64,000 nucleotides of DNA from Euglena gracilis (GCA_039621445.1 CP154956.1:32833437-32897436); one strand, 5' to 3'. Shown: positions 10,434-33,900, numbered from the stretch's first letter. Numbers and translations are program-made. Notes: generated by a model from the sequence alone, not told the origin.

Positions 10434-13400
10434 GTGTGAGACGTGAGACGACCCCATTGAGAGGTTTGGGCATGAGTTCCAGGCGTTGGGGCTTCCCCAA
10501 ACCTCATTTAATTTGTGCCGCTGACGGCAGTGATTCACATCCAAATGGATGGTTTCTTGGAGGGCTGCACGTGCCGCCGGGCTCTGATGTTCAGACCCAC
10601 TCCATCTGTGTGCGCGTTGCTGAGCTGAGTGCTGGCCACCCGACCTCCTGCCGTCTGGTGCGCCAGCCGGCCATTTGCCCCTCCCCCGCAGCTGGTGCAG
10701 CTCAATGAGGACCGCCGGCAGGTCGCCGCCCTGCAGATGCCCCGCATGTCTGCCATACTGGTGGCCGAGGCGACCCACACCCGGCCCAGGTTGCTGTTTA
10801 GGGTGCGGCGGACTGTACGGTGGGGAACACAAAAAGAACAGTGGACAAATGCTGGAGTCGAGGACCCGTAGACGAGGAAGTCGTTCACGTGCATTGATCA
10901 TCAATCTGCTCACCAACACAACAGAAAGCAATGAACATTTTGGTGCTAAAATTTTTCATTTTTTGAAAAGAAAAGCATTGAAAATTCTTGGGGGTCTGAA
11001 ATTTTGATCAGGTGAGTTTTACCAAAATCGGCCAAAGAGTGGGGGTAGTTTTTGATTGGGGAGAATTATTAGAAAGGTGTAGTGGCTGCCAACGGTTATA
11101 CACGCCAGGGGGGGACAAGCAGTTGTTCCGGGGGGGGGGGTCGACCCGTTGTTCCAACATTTCGTGAAAGTTGGGGTTATGTCTCAGGACATGGTTAGGA
11201 TTACGGCCGGAACTCTGCGAATGTCCCAGATATCGGAATTTTAGGAATCAGATAGGTCCATTCTGGACAATTTAGGCTGAATTTCGGCTGAATTTTTCTG
11301 CTCAATTTTCTCTCTGTGCATCAGAGAATAGTTCTGTTAGCCCTTGTGTGGCCCATCGAGTACTTCCCAAAACATTCACTAAATGTCTGACGTTTCCTTT
11401 GACTGTGTGGATGGTTATAGCCCTGCTCTGTCATACCCGATTTCTCTTTTGCAAATGTTGACACCATCACAAGCGCTGTTGTATTGTTGCAAATAGAATT
11501 GCTAAGACAACCGGCGAAGCCCATATTCCTCTTGCTCTGCTTGCGACGCAAATTAAGCAATAACCCCCCCCCCCCAAATAATACCCCCCCGGGGTAATTA
11601 TTTTTTCGCCCGAAGTCCCGGTCCGCGGGGGGGTATTCTTTGGGGGGGGTAATAGCACCCCAAAATTTTCGAAACTTTTCGAAGTCCCATAGGAGCCAAA
11701 ATAGCGCCAAAACCCCCCTTTGGGGTCATTTTTTGTACTTTCTTATGAAACTTACCATTTTTGGGAGGTCAGATGATCCAGAAAAATCGATTTTTTTTCG
11801 TAATTTGTTGTCAGAAATTGTGATTTTTACCTACATTTTCAGGTCAAAATCCGGGCCTTCGGCCCGAAATTCAGGGGGGGGTATAAACCCGGTCTGAGTC
11901 GGACCCCGAGGGGGGGGGGTATTATTTGGGGGGGTATTATTTGTGGGGAGGGTTTATTTAATGTCTTTATTCCTCTTTGCGTGAGACCAGGTTTTGTTTG
12001 GCTTCATTGAAGAACAAGGCAGGGAAGGAGCCTGGCTTCAGCAAGTAAGTCAAGTGATAAAGTGATACTGCAGAAAGGGATATTCGTCAACAGCATGAGA
12101 CGTTGTATGAAGACACATAAAGCACACAGACATAATGAATTCGTCTGAATCTTCCGAATTATGTGGCTGTGACCATATATTCACTTAACTTGGGCGAGTG
12201 AATCTGTGGCCAGAATCCCCCACAAATCCCAGCAAATCCCAGCAAATCCTGACAAATCCTGAAGAATCTCGACAATTCCTGATAACTCCTGATAACTCCC
12301 GACAAATCCCAACAAACTCCCAACAAAGCTTGGCAACAGCACCAAAGTGCCTGGTTTCTGAGATGCTGGCCGCAGGGTTGATTTCAACAGGAATTTCATG
12401 GATTTGTGATCAAGGGGAATGTGTGTGTGTTTGTGTGTGTTGGGGAACGATAAAACGGAGCCTGGCATGGGCCCGCGACGCCACCCCTCGCATCGTGGGC
12501 TGCGCGACCGTCTTCCTGAACCCCGTGCATTGCGCGCTGGACCCCCCCGCCCCGCCATTCTCCCCGAACCACTTCTACGTGTCCAACGTTGCGGTCTGCC
12601 CCGAGGCCCGCCGGCAGGTGTCGCTCTCCCCGACCACCCCCCCCCCCGCCAAGTTGTTTGGCCACTGCCAGGGGCAAGGCCCCGCCAGGTCATCATTTCC
12701 TAAGTTTCAGGTCTGACTGATTTCCCGACAGGTCTTCACGTCAGCTGCACACAACCTCCTCCCCAAGGATTCACATCACGGCTGGCGTGGGGGAGGGGGG
12801 GGGGCGACCTCCATCCTGGATCAGCGATGAACTGCGTGCCTGGCTCTGGCAGGGAGTGGCCCGGAGGCTGCTGCGGGCGTGCGAGGTGCTTTGCCAGCGG
12901 TGGGTCCAGGCAGGGTTGCTGACAGGGATGGCAGATTGGCGGGGGAACGGCTTGAGCCTTCGAGGTCTGTGGGGGGGGTTCGGGGGGGGGTTGGGGGTGG
13001 GGTGCGGGGGGGTCTCAACCCCCCCCCCACAAAAAAACCCCCCCCCCCCCCCACAATAGTGCATAGGCAACGCTGTTCATTTTAACCATAAATTCATTCC
13101 CAAACGCTTAATTTCAAAAGCCTTCAACTTTTTTTTTTATCTGTATTTGCAATGCATTGCAATGTCCAAAGCCTTTAATTTCAAAAGCCTTCAACTTTTT
13201 TTTTATCTGTACGCAATGCATGCAATGTAGGTAATATACAATGCAATGGAATGCAATGGATTCCTGGGCAAATGGAATGAAACCTCTGCGTTTTTTTTTT
13301 AATTGTGGGTATCAAATGGTTCACATTTTCCAACCAGAGCAAAATATTAGAATTAGATTTTTTTGATTTTTTTTTGTGAACCAACCACTTAAAAAACATT

Positions 13401-16159
13401 GGCACAAAAGGCTTCCAATTTGTGCAAACAAATGACTCTGGAGGTGGACCCACGCAGGGTAACATCTTTGACCTAGTTGACGTTATTTGATGAGTGGGAA
13501 CACACTGGAGCGCTGGCATTGGAGAGGTACCCAGACCTCCCCCCCCCCCCCCACACACACGGCACCCCTGAGGTCTGAGGTTTGATATGGCGCGTGGTAT
13601 GGGCCGGCCGGATCCCAACAGCTGGCGCCGGGCGGCCAGCGGCGGCCGGGGGGGGGGGGGATGGCCACCGCTGCCTGGCGCGGGCCACCCGTACGTCACG
13701 CTGCACGTTGAGGCGCAGAACACGGCGGCCCTGACGCTGTACCAGTCGTCGGGCTACGCCGTCGTGGAGGAAGAGGACGGCCCCGGGCAACTGCTGCTGG
13801 TGAAGCGCGTGGCGCCTCCGGCGAGGTGTGGCTTGCCCCCGTCCTTCAGGTGAGTGACAGTCCATGGGGGATATTGCCAGTATTGCAAGTTGCAAAAAAA
13901 AATTGCAAATGAAGAATTTGAAGATTTGCAATTTCCCTCTGTTTTTTGTGTCTCCACCCCAAATTTTGCATGTTTTTTTTTTCAGGTAATTTAGAGCAAT
14001 ACATTTTTTTCTGACAGGATCGGTGCAGAATCACTGGGTTTCGTCCAATTTTGTGTTTTAAGCTGCTGGCAGGGTTGTTTGCCCAGTTGAACACACTTAT
14101 AGTTGATCACAGATGCTTGTTTGCACCATACTTTCTTTTGTTGTATGTTTTTTCCTGTGATTTTTTGATTTTTCTTGAAGATTTTGAAGCATTGTGCGAG
14201 ACACTTTTTTGCCCATGCTTCTGTGTTTTTGGTGGTAAAATGTGTGCATGGTTCTTCATTATAAGCACCGTGATACATAATCAGTTGATACAGTCCCCTG
14301 AAGTGCTCGGCAGTCGTTGCTTAAAAAAAATGTCTCAAGAAGGCGATGTTCCAACAAGACAAAGGGATATGCAGTTCAGTTTTGTACCTGTAGCCTGTAG
14401 CTCAATTTTTGCACCAACAACAACAGCAATACAGAAGGATATGTGCAAGCTTTCACCTGAGATCACTAGGAAAAGGGCTTTGGCTGTTTTTTTTGCTGCG
14501 CAAGAATGAAGGCTCAACGGATGTCAGCCTGCAGCCATACTAAAGATGTTTTTGCGTCACATATTTATTTGAAAAATTGAAAAGGTTCACAAGACTGCAA
14601 GGACATCAGGGTGGTTCGTTTGGCCTGTCAGTAAAGCAAAATGGACCAGTCGTCATGGGGAGGGGATTGATAACCGCAATTTTCCCGCAATCCCCGCAAT
14701 TTTTCCGTTTCCGCAATTTTTTCCCTTTCTGCATAAACCTGAAATGGCAGGCAAAATGAGTTCCGGCCATCCCTTGACCGTTTCACAAGGGATCCCAGGT
14801 GCTGTTTTTTGTTATTTGTTGTAAATTTGTTGCAATTTTGCCAATTTTGCCAATTTTGAAAAAATTGGCAGTTTCTTGGCCGTTTTTTTTTTGGTTTTTT
14901 TGTTTTCCGATTTCTGCTGGGATATAATTTCCCATTTTTCCACTTGAAAAAATCCGCATCCTGGACCAGATTTTTACCTGAGACAAATTTTTCATCAATT
15001 TTTTTTGCCATTTTCAATTTTTTGGCCAATGAACTCAATATTTCTTATTATCAGCAAGTTCCCAATTACAAAAATCATGGTTCTGGATTTTTTTTTGTTG
15101 GAAAAAGTGTGTATATCAGCTCAAAATATACTAAATTGTTGCAAAATGACAAAAACTGCGAAGTTTTTCTGTCCCCTCAAGAGAAGTGTATATGTTCCCA
15201 AAACCGTAATTTCCGCAATTTTCCGCATTTTTTTTGCCGTTTTCCCAAAGGCTTCCGATATCAACCCCCTGAGTCGTCCAACAGAAACTCAGTGTGGCAG
15301 GCGCCATTCCGGATGCGGGTGGACCTCCCAAACCATGGCCCACCAACAAATGGGCGATCACATCATCGCACGATGAGTTTGAAGGGGTGATTTTGAGACA
15401 CGCTGGGTGCCCAGGTTCACAGCCAGCGCAGCGCGTCTTTTTTCTGTGATGCGCGAGGGGACACCACAGATGTGGGAGGAACGAAGGCAGGGGAACCGTC
15501 TGGGCCGGAGGCAATCTCGGCCATGGGGCCCTACTGTGGGTGGTTGAGGGAGAGATCCCCAGGACTCCCCAACAGATCAAAATTTTCCTTCCGTCGCTTT
15601 TTGCGCCAATTTTTTTTGCATTTTTGACAAATTTTTGCCCTGGAAATGCCCAAATTTTATTTTTTGGCCGTTTTAAGGGGTCAAAGATTTTCGGCCCGGC
15701 GCTTTGCGCCAGGCCAGAATTAGTCACCCAGACTGCGCCACTGTTGAGGTGGGGAGGGTCTCCCAACTCCCCCACCCACCTACCCTTCTGTCGAAGCCTG
15801 CCAGACCACCCCTCGGATCCCCTCGCAGGGAGGAGGTGTCCTGGCTGCAGGTCCTCTCCGGCCTGCCGCCCAGCCCCGGGTCCATCTTCGCCTCCGACGA
15901 GGAGGACTCCGTCTCCGCCCTGCCCCTGGCCTCCTTCCTGGCTGCCGGCGACACCGACGGCGATTCCGATAGCACCGGGGACGGCGAGGCGGACGGCGCC
16001 AGGGATGGCAATGCCGACGGCGGCGGGGACGGCGGGGCGGACAGCAGCGGGTACGGTGCGTATGGCAGTGGGTACGGCGGCGGGTATGACAGCGGCGGGT
16101 ACGGCGGCGGGGCGGACGCTGGGGGCGGAGGGGAGGCTTTTGGCGATGCCGATTACTGA
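10221..16159 (+). CDS. GNAT-family N-acetyltransferase (six supported exons)
   Basis: The predicted protein transfers an acetyl group from acetyl-CoA to an amine; the substrate is unknown. Exons at 10221-10433, 10692-10789, 12461-12617, 12853-12899, 13622-13849 and 15829-16159 join with matching phases (0, 2, 0, 2, 2). GNAT marks appear in order. The beta4 strand is IVGCATVFLNP then YVSNVAVCPEARRQ. The acetyl-CoA loop RRQ-GVARRLL (Q/RxxGxG/A type) is split exactly between exons 3 and 4. The C-terminal strand and helix read VTLHVEAQNTAALTLYQSSG. A basic helical region rich in Arg/Glu precedes the domain (exons 1-2), and a Gly/Asp/Tyr-rich tail follows it. The ATG at 10221 is the first in-frame Met of exon 1, but upstream coding exons (7904-9107) may belong to it. 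Family call strong; 5' end and tail weaker. Confidence 0.8.
10692..10789 (+). CDS. GNAT gene, exon B
   Basis: Acceptor CCCCCGCAG; reads LVQLNEDRRQVAALQMPR and continues through SAILVAEATHTRP. It ends in phase 2 (AG) before GTTGCT. The next exon supplies the missing base, giving Ser. Confidence 0.75.
11556..11955. mobile_element. MITE-like element with CCAAATAATACCCCCC inverted ends
   Basis: The left end (11556-11590) reads CCCCCAAATAATACCCCCC and the right end (11912-11950) GGGGGGTATTATTTGGGG, an inverted pair about 390 bases apart. The interior holds no ORF with a known motif. It sits in a GNAT intron. Poly-G/C runs at the ends blur the exact boundaries. Confidence 0.5.
12195..12325. repeat. 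~10-11-bp minisatellite (ACAAATCCCAGC type)
   Basis: About 12 loosely repeated units such as AATCCCAGCAA, AATCCTGACA and ACTCCTGATA lie in the GNAT intron just upstream of exon C. Confidence 0.75.
12461..12617 (+). CDS. GNAT gene, exon C (beta4 strand)
   Basis: Begins with one base completing the split codon, then LAWARDATPRIVGCATVFLN. It ends VAVCPEARRQ at a GTGTCG donor, phase 0. This is the diagnostic GNAT central strand leading into the acetyl-CoA loop. Confidence 0.85.
12853..12899 (+). CDS. GNAT gene, exon D (acetyl-CoA loop)
   Basis: Only 47 bases: GVARRLLRACEVLCQ plus two bases of an Arg codon, between acceptor GGCAG and donor GTGGGT. It completes the RRQGVA cofactor-binding motif with exon C. 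Confidence 0.8.
13622..13849 (+). CDS. GNAT gene, exon E (C-terminal strands)
   Basis: Starts after CCAACAG in phase 2. An insertion of about 20 Gly/Arg-rich residues spans a poly-G tract, then GHPYVTLHVEAQNTAALTLY. It ends at CAG|GTGAGT (phase 2), the best consensus donor in the window. If not spliced, translation would stop at the TGA at 13851. Confidence 0.8.
13850..15828 (+). other. Long intron of the GNAT gene
   Basis: Mostly AT-rich with poly-T runs and no coding signal. It contains runs of TTGCCAATTTT near 14830-14870. At 15560-15715 it holds a diverged copy of the repeat also present at 43580-43760. Confidence 0.45.
15560..15715. repeat. Dispersed ~160-bp repeat, copy 1 (GGCGCTTTGCGCC family)
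   Basis: Shares order and wording with 43580-43760: CAAAATTTTTCCTTCC near the start, a GCGCTTT hairpin, a T-rich centre, then GGCCCGGCGCTTTGCGCCA and GTCACCC. Both copies are intronic, which suggests a transposon-derived family. Confidence 0.6.
15829..16159 (+). CDS. GNAT gene, putative last exon: acidic Gly/Asp/Tyr-rich tail
   Basis: Acceptor CCTCGCAG; phase 2, matching exon E. Reads EEVSWLQVLSGLPPSPGSIF, then an acidic region, then Gly-Tyr-rich text (GSGYGGGYDSGGYGGG), stopping at TGA 16157-16159. The tail is low-complexity and likely disordered. Its link to the GNAT gene rests only on phase and order. Confidence 0.5.
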
Positions 16160-16768
16160 GTTGGTCCCTTCCCCTGGTGGGGCATGGCGCCGCCCGGCTC
16201 CCGGAGTCCTGGGCACACGGCCACCGATTGCCTTTGCGGGTGAAGGCGGCGGCCGCTTGCAATGGGCGTGCTGCACAAACGACCCAAATCCTGGACCCAC
16301 CCACATGTGCACATTTCTGCCATCTTGCATTTACGTTTCGATTGTGGAATCCAGACAAAATGGAATTTGATTGAAGCGGCGGCTTTCCCTTCTCCAGTTG
16401 CTGCAGAGTTTTCCAGGCCACAAATGTCAAAGACCCTGTGCCAGCTATTAATGTGCTTAGTTGCTCATCAAGCAAGGTTGCATTTCAACAGCGAACTGCA
16501 TTTGATTAACAGCAGAACGTTTTGCGCCAGTATGTGTTGGAATGCCGTGTTTCCATTGACGCGTTTCCATTGACGCGTGGCATTTCTGATTCTCAAGGGG
16601 CGCCGGAGTGGGCGGAAAGGATACGTTTGTGAGTGTTTGCCATGCCTGGTTGCAACGAAGAAGGGGAGTGAGAGGCAGATGCGCCATTGGGTTTAATTGA
16701 CGGTCCGCCGAGAACAGTTCTGCTCCTGCCGCGGTGTTCCGTGCATTTCTTGCTCAGGGACTGCACCG
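16160..16768. other. Probable intergenic gap
   Basis: Follows the stop at 16159 and precedes a candidate signal-peptide start at 16769. A tandem duplication of TTTCCATTGACGCG lies near 16550-16575. No promoter motif recognised. Confidence 0.35.
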
Positions 16769-16918
16769 ATGGGGGCTCCCGGCCGGCTCCCGGCCGGGGG
16801 TGTGGCGCCCCTGGGCCTCGTGTTGGTCGCGGCCCTGCTGCTGTGTTGCAGTCCCCCTGCCCCCTCCGCCACACTGCACAGCAGCCCCACCTGGCCTTTC
16901 CTGGGAAAAGTTGGCATT
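16769..16918 (+). CDS. Candidate start exon with signal-peptide-like N-terminus
   Basis: The ATG at 16769 opens MGAPGRLPAGGVAPLGLVLV followed by AALLLCC and SPPAPSA. This is a short n-region, a hydrophobic core of about 14 residues and small residues suitable for cleavage. It could be the N-terminus of the pseudouridine synthase gene, implying entry to the secretory route or a complex plastid, or of an independent gene. No phase-matched link to 19050 could be built. Confidence 0.4.
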
Positions 16919-17399
16919 TGAAGGACACGCCGCAGCCAAAAACACCTTCCACCACCAGCCTGGAATGGTTTTCAGGAGTCGCAAGGGAATCATTGTCATT
17001 TGGCTTGGGTCAGCTGGAAATCAATCATCTTTGACCAAAAATGGTCAATTTATTGATTATTGACCATACTTTTTGTGGAAAAGTTTCCGTATTGGTTTCC
17101 CCCATTATGCTGTTTGCATGCTGGCAGGTGTTTTGTGTTCAATGATGCATACTTCTTCATTCCCCCAATTTTTTTTGAAATTGGTGTCTGCCTTCCTCCT
17201 CAAAAAGTTTTATTCTTTTGTTTTCCATTCCAGTCACTTTCTCTTTTTCTCTGCTGCAGGCCACTTTAGTGCAGGGTCTTTTCCTTGCTCATCTTCCCTC
17301 CGCCTCCAATGCTCGGCTAACTTTCATAAGCAGACACCCAACCAAGCTTTGGAGCCCCCACGCTGTGCTCTGTTCCTGTGGGTGGGCCCCGGTCCAATT

Positions 17400-18030
17400 T
17401 CCCCACGGTTGGCTGCGCTTCCAACCTTGGCCCCCGCCCCCCTCTGCGTTGTGTTCCGGGCGTATCGGACGGGCCGAGTGGCGGGTGGTGCCCACGTCGC
17501 CATGAAGGTGCCGCCAGGGAAGGCCGGCCGGAGCCCTTCGCTCCGCCTCCCCTCTTCGGTCGGCACGCCAACCCTCAGGGCTGGGGCGGTCCACAGCCCC
17601 CGCTCCGGGTGGCACCCCCGCCCCCGCCCCCCCCGGGGCGGACCGGGAATCCTGGAGACCTGATGAGTGGTGGGTGGGGAGGGGTCACCCCCCCTCCCCA
17701 CCCTTCTTGGCCTTCCCGCACCGCCCTCCCCCTCTTTGCCGTGGCCAGGGTCTCGTCAGGATGGTGGGGGGCCACATACCCGCCGTGGAGCCCCCCCCCC
17801 CCCCGCCCGGCCCTGCCCCGGTACTGCCGGTGGGCCACAGCGCCGCCGCCGGCCGGGTTGCGGCGGCGTGGGGGAGGCCGGCCGCCGCCAGCATTGCTGC
17901 CGGCGGCGGCGGGGCGGGCGTGAGCGGGCCTCGCTCTGTGGTGTGCCCATACGTGTGCCTACCGCACTGTGGGGATGGCCAGCATTGCTACGCCGCTGTC
18001 CCCTCCGGAAATACAGAGCGGGTGGCTCAA
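17400..18030 (+). other. GC-rich stretch, possible unresolved exons
   Basis: Several GC-rich open frames occur, for example VAMKVPPGKAGRSPSLRLP near 17500-17560 and an Ala/Gly/Pro-rich stretch at 17760-17925. None matches a family I know and splice phases do not settle a model. They may be 5' exons of the pseudouridine synthase gene. Confidence 0.25.
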
Positions 18031-18790
18031 AGTCCTGACCTGCATGTTGGCATCGGCGCTAATTTTTTTGGTGGAGGGGAGTAGCGGGAAAACCGTGTCG
18101 TGGCCACCCCACGTTTTCAGCGTAACTGACCTCAACTTTGGTCCGGGGGGGGGGAGTGCCTTGTGTGGGCAGAGACTGCAGCAGAAACTTCTGGAAAAGC
18201 TTTCAGAAATGTCCTGTCCTCCCAGGTTCCCTTTATGTATCCTGTGTGACAGCCAATCACGTTTTTGAATCACACAGGCATCAGTGCATTGTCAACAGTC
18301 CGGATAAAAAATGACGAGAAACAAAAATGATGGGAAACCACCCAATTTCTTCCATCATTTCCCCCATCATTCCACGTTCAGGGGTAGTCAAATGTAAAAC
18401 ACAAAATGATGGGGGCATGACATATGGTCAATTTTAGGGTCTTTTGGGGTCGTGTTTTAATGCATCATTCACAAAACGACACCTGGAAGACCATTTTGCC
18501 CATTTTTTTTGAAATTTTGAGTTGCTTTTTTGCCAAAAAATTTCCATCACAAGTCGGAGGAATTACCATCAGTTTGCGTGAAACATTGAATTTCCTTTCC
18601 AAAACCGAACGTTTCCCGTCATTTCATTTGTTTCGAAAAAATGCACCAAAAATGATTTCTGGATGCCATTCCCGATTGATAGAACACGTTCTCCTTTCTG
18701 CCGAGGGGCTGGCCCAAAAGAGGCTGCTGGGAAGCCCCGACCCTCTGAGATGCCCACCCCCCCCCCCCCGCTTCTCTGGGTCGCCCTCAG

Positions 18791-18900
18791 GCACCAGACA
18801 GCGTCGCAGCAGTCGTCCTCTTTCTGGCCGGCGCGGCGCTGACAGCCGTGGCCAGGGCGGAATGGGCCTCCTGGAAACCCTGTGGGGGGGGGGGGTCGGG
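18791..18900 (+). CDS. Candidate exon with a transmembrane-like segment
   Basis: The acceptor CGCCCTCAG at 18790 is followed by APDSVAAVVLFLAGAALTAV and then ARAEWASW. About 16 apolar residues suggest a membrane helix or signal-anchor. It lies just upstream of a phase-supported exon of the pseudouridine synthase gene, but its donor is unresolved. Confidence 0.35.
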
Positions 18901-19049
18901 AGGGGCACCCCTTCCGGTTTTCTATGGGCTGACCTTTAGGTCAGAATTTCCCCCGGCACCTTTGTCACCAGCGGAATTGTTCTTCTGGCATGTGCTACCC
19001 CCTGGGGGGGGGGTCGACCCCCCCCCCACAGCCAAGCCTTCCCGTGCAG

Positions 19050-29966
<10,917 letters not shown>

Positions 29967-30837
29967 GCCCCCTGCGTCCCCCCTCCCCCTGCCTCTTTGT
30001 GCCCCCCCCCCCCCCCCCCCCCCGAGTGTTGGTGGCGGTCTGATGCCCCCATCCTGGCCCACCGAAGTAAGTCTCCGAAGCGAGCCGGCTTGAGGTGCCC
30101 CGGGGCATGCATTTTCGAAATTCTTCGGGCAGCAAACCCGAGCAGGCAAACCTCCGAGGCTGCTTTTCCGAAGGCTTCATGTTGCACGTCACAAACCCCC
30201 ACCGCTGTTTTGTCATCCAGGTGCAGTGGTCACCAGTCAGCTGACATGTTGTCATGCAGGCCCGACTGGCAGACCTCCTTTCCACGACGTCCCCAGGAAA
30301 TTGTTAACGAGGTGCACTCTCTGAATTGGTCGCGTAAAGTTTTTGCTGTGGGGGGGGGAAGGTGGTGTTAGTCAAAGACCAGGCACACACAGCGTGAATA
30401 AGCGTGAATAAGCACCCCACGTAGTCGCATGATGAGTTGTGTTTTCTTTGAGTGTGCATAAAAAATGAAGACTCATGTTTACATGTTTTATAAAACGCGT
30501 AAACATTTATGTTTGTGTGTTGATCAGACGAGCCGTAAGCCGTTGATCGTTGAACAAGCGGACGGCTACTGTGTCGATCAACAATCCATCATTTTTGCAA
30601 CTCTAGCAAGTTTCAGGTATTTTTTTTTGGAAATTCCTGTAATTTTGGGATGCTGTCTGATGGTTGAGGAGGTGTCTGCCAGTCGCCACCCTTGAAACGG
30701 ATCTGGTGGGAAAGCATGGACTCGCAGAGGCAAGATTTTTAGCTTTCAACAGACCACCGAAGCGCTTCATCCAGCAGAGCAACAGCCGCCCACCACCCCT
30801 CCTCTCTCCCTCACAGGGGCCTGCCGCACGGCCCGGG
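29967..30837. other. Gap between RluA and ankyrin genes
   Basis: After the stop comes a poly-C tract at 30003-30025, then mixed sequence. No polyadenylation signal or promoter could be pinned down. An exact GCGTGAATAA duplication sits near 30391-30411. Confidence 0.35.
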
Positions 30838-30940
30838 ATGCCTCCCGGGAAGAAGCCGGCCGTCATCTTCCAGATCACGGAGCAGGGCGACCACCACCTG
30901 CTGAAGCAAGCCCTCTCCAAGGACAAGTCCCTCATGTGGG
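30838..30940 (+). CDS. Ankyrin gene, first exon
   Basis: ATG then PPGKKPAVIFQITEQGDHHL and LKQALSKDKSLMW, ending phase 1 at GTGTTT. GDxxLLKxAL resembles the start of an ankyrin unit. Confidence 0.6.
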
Positions 30941-33900
30941 GTGTTTCTTAACCCTCCAAATCAGACCCCCCCCCGTGGCGATGATCAGCAATAAGCCAAA
31001 AAAATAGACACCCCCCAAAAAGCAAGACCCCCCTCGGGATTTTTGGGAATCCAAAAAAGCAGATCCCCAAAACTGTGAAAATGCCCAGAATTGGTGATTT
31101 TTTTTCAATTTTCTGATTTGCTCACTGTGCATGTGTTCAGGTGAGCATTTTTTTGAGAAAATTTTTGCTCATTGCCAAAGATTGCTTTTATTTGGACCTA
31201 TTTTTGACCCTCCTACAGGAAGCCTTTTTTCGGTCAAATTTTCAGCAAAGAAAGTTGACACCCCAAAAAGTTGACCCCCCCAAAATAAGACCCGCTTCAG
31301 ATTTTCAGCAACGGACCCAAGAAGTTGACCCGGGTCATATTTGGGGGGGGGGGTATGCCAGAGGCCCCCTGCCGGGAGTTACGCCAGCTGGCACTTTTTT
31401 TTTCCAGACAGCAACTCAGATTTAGCTTGGCCCAAAACTGAGCACAAGAGGCTCGAATCCAGACTGGGCTGTAATTTTTCAGACAAAAATTAGAGGTCGA
31501 ACCCCAACCTCCTAAAAATCACATCCCTTTTGACCGTTTTCACCCACTTCCCCCCCAGACCCATCTTTCCCATTAATTTGCCCAAGTTTTGGGGTGGACA
31601 CCCCCCGGAGGTCCTTAAGAAACCCCCTGTTCTCGTGAATGAGCGGAACGACCTGAAGGAGACTCCCCTGCACGTCGCCTGCAAGCACTGCTACTTCCTG
31701 TGCGTGGAGCTTCTCCTCAAGTTTGGGGCGCCGCCGAACGCCCAGGACAAGGGCCGGGGGCCCATTTGCCGGAAGGTGGTTCCTCCCACAGCGTCGGTCC
31801 ACTTCAGGCAATAGAACCGGTCTAAGCGGGAGGCAGTTCATGCCTTCATGTCTGATACGATTGTCCCGCCACAGGAAAGCTCATTCTATGAGGAACCTCA
31901 TTTGTGATGGTCTTTTGGCTGCGATGGCTGCGAAGAAATGGAGCAGGCAAAGATTCGGGTGCTCAGCAACAGTACATCAATGGGACGAAGGAAGGCATTT
32001 GAAATGGGCTCGTGGCTGGGATGGCTTGACCCCGCTGCACCACGCCCTCGCATTTGGGACGTCACAAATGCTACCCATCCTGCTACGCTATGGGGCAAAC
32101 CCCATGGGCAGGCAACCATCCTGATGCACATCAGGTGGTCGAACTTTATTTCCCCATGAACACGTGGGAACCCGGTGATTTGCTAACGGGGAAGGTTCTG
32201 CGATTGATTTTGTTTGTTTCGTCAAACACTGAATTTACCGCCATTAATTTTGATAATATTTGCCCACCAAAAAACTATCCCCTCTCCCCAAGAATAGGGC
32301 CCCAACACAAAACCCCTCTTTGCGATTTTCGGGGGGGCAAACCCCCTGGAACTGTGAACATGCCCAAAAACTTTGGGAATTTTTCTGTGTTCCGGAAGGC
32401 ATTGCTGAGACGAAGAAATATTTGTCACAGGGTGTTGCATTTGGATTTTTACCAAGGCGATGCGTCACCCAGACAACATTTTTCAGAGGAAAAATATGTG
32501 AAAGCCATCCCCGTGTCACAATAAGATTAGGATTAACCCTCCCAGAAAAATAAGAATCTTGGGGGGGTCTTGGTGTTTTCCTATTTGGGGGATACTCTTT
32601 AACCCCTGGAAGGTTCAAAATTAGGTCCAGAAAAGCAGTATTTTTTTTTCGATGGTGTCTGCGTTAGAAGGATGGTTGTCTGCTTGGGATGACAGACAAT
32701 TTGTCACGCAACTAGGTTTCTGTCGGCCCAAAGCTGCCTTTGCTCTTTCTGGCTCAACCAAAGTCCTTTCAAAGAACAAAGGGGGAACTGCTATTTCGAC
32801 GTGGTCCGTACGCCATCATGCGCCAGAAGTTTGTGTTTGTAGCCTTCGCCTGACTGTTGCCAGATCATAACGCTGCGGTCCCATTATGAACCCGCAGGCT
32901 CCCCTCCATACCACCCTAGTCATGGCCACCAGCGGGGGGATTTCCCAGAGCGACCAACTGGTGGGGGGCGGTCAGCAAAGTGGCAGGTCCCCTGCATCAC
33001 CCCGCCAGTTCATCAGAAGTCCTGAGTCCGGTGGGACCTACCCCTCCCAGGGGAAACTTGCATGCCTGAGAACCTTGCTGGCTCGCCCTCCCCCTCGGCC
33101 TGGGGGATGCCAACGCGCGGTGTGGCGCACACCGTGCACACCATGCACACCGTGCGTCTTTCAGTGTTAAAATCTTTTTGAAAAATAATTTAAAAATCAG
33201 TGTAGGACATGAAAAAATAAGTGAAAAAAATGAATTCAACTTCAATTTTTATCAGTCAACTTTCATCAAAGGGCACACGATGTGCACGGTGTACAGCACG
33301 GTGTGCAGCACAATGTGCAGTGTGTGTGGCACGGTATGCACGGTGTGCGCGGTGTGCGGCACGTTGTGTGGCACGGTGTGCGGCACAGTGTGCGGCACAG
33401 TGTGCACGGTGTGCACGGTGTTCGGCACGGTGTGCCACACACCGCGAAGATGGAGCTCCCCCCCCCAACGTCACAGCCGCCGGCAACCTGGCCGGCAACT
33501 CCCTCCACATCGCGACGTCCCAGGCCATGCCCAAGGTGGTGGAGATGCTGCTGCTGGACCTGCCCGAGGAGGAGGAGGACCAGGCACCGTGCCCCTGCTG
33601 CTGGCAGAAGGGGGCGGTCGACCTGGACTCCCCACTGCACCGCCACCACCCACACGGGCGCCGGGAGAGCAAGCGGGTGCCACCGAACCAGGTCGCGTCC
33701 GGGGGTTCGCTTTAACCGTCCTCCCCCCCCCCCCGGTTCAGCCATCCTGTTAAGCGTTTCATTTGTGACAAATTTTGTGCTTTTTATGTTCTTTTCCTGC
33801 GCTTTCTCATTTTTAGGTTTTGGATGCGTCCTCTGCCACACGAGTCAATCTCATCATTCCCCTTTCCTCCTTGAAGAGTGGAGCTTCAAAAAAACCTCCT

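Noticed and set aside
14051-14509. 152-codon ORF on + in an AT-rich stretch
   Set aside because: Composition is intron-like and AT-rich, unlike every supported exon here, and no motif is visible.
33110-33445. CRISPR-like regular repeats
   Set aside because: Units of 11-13 bases are contiguous without spacers; this is a minisatellite in a eukaryotic intron.
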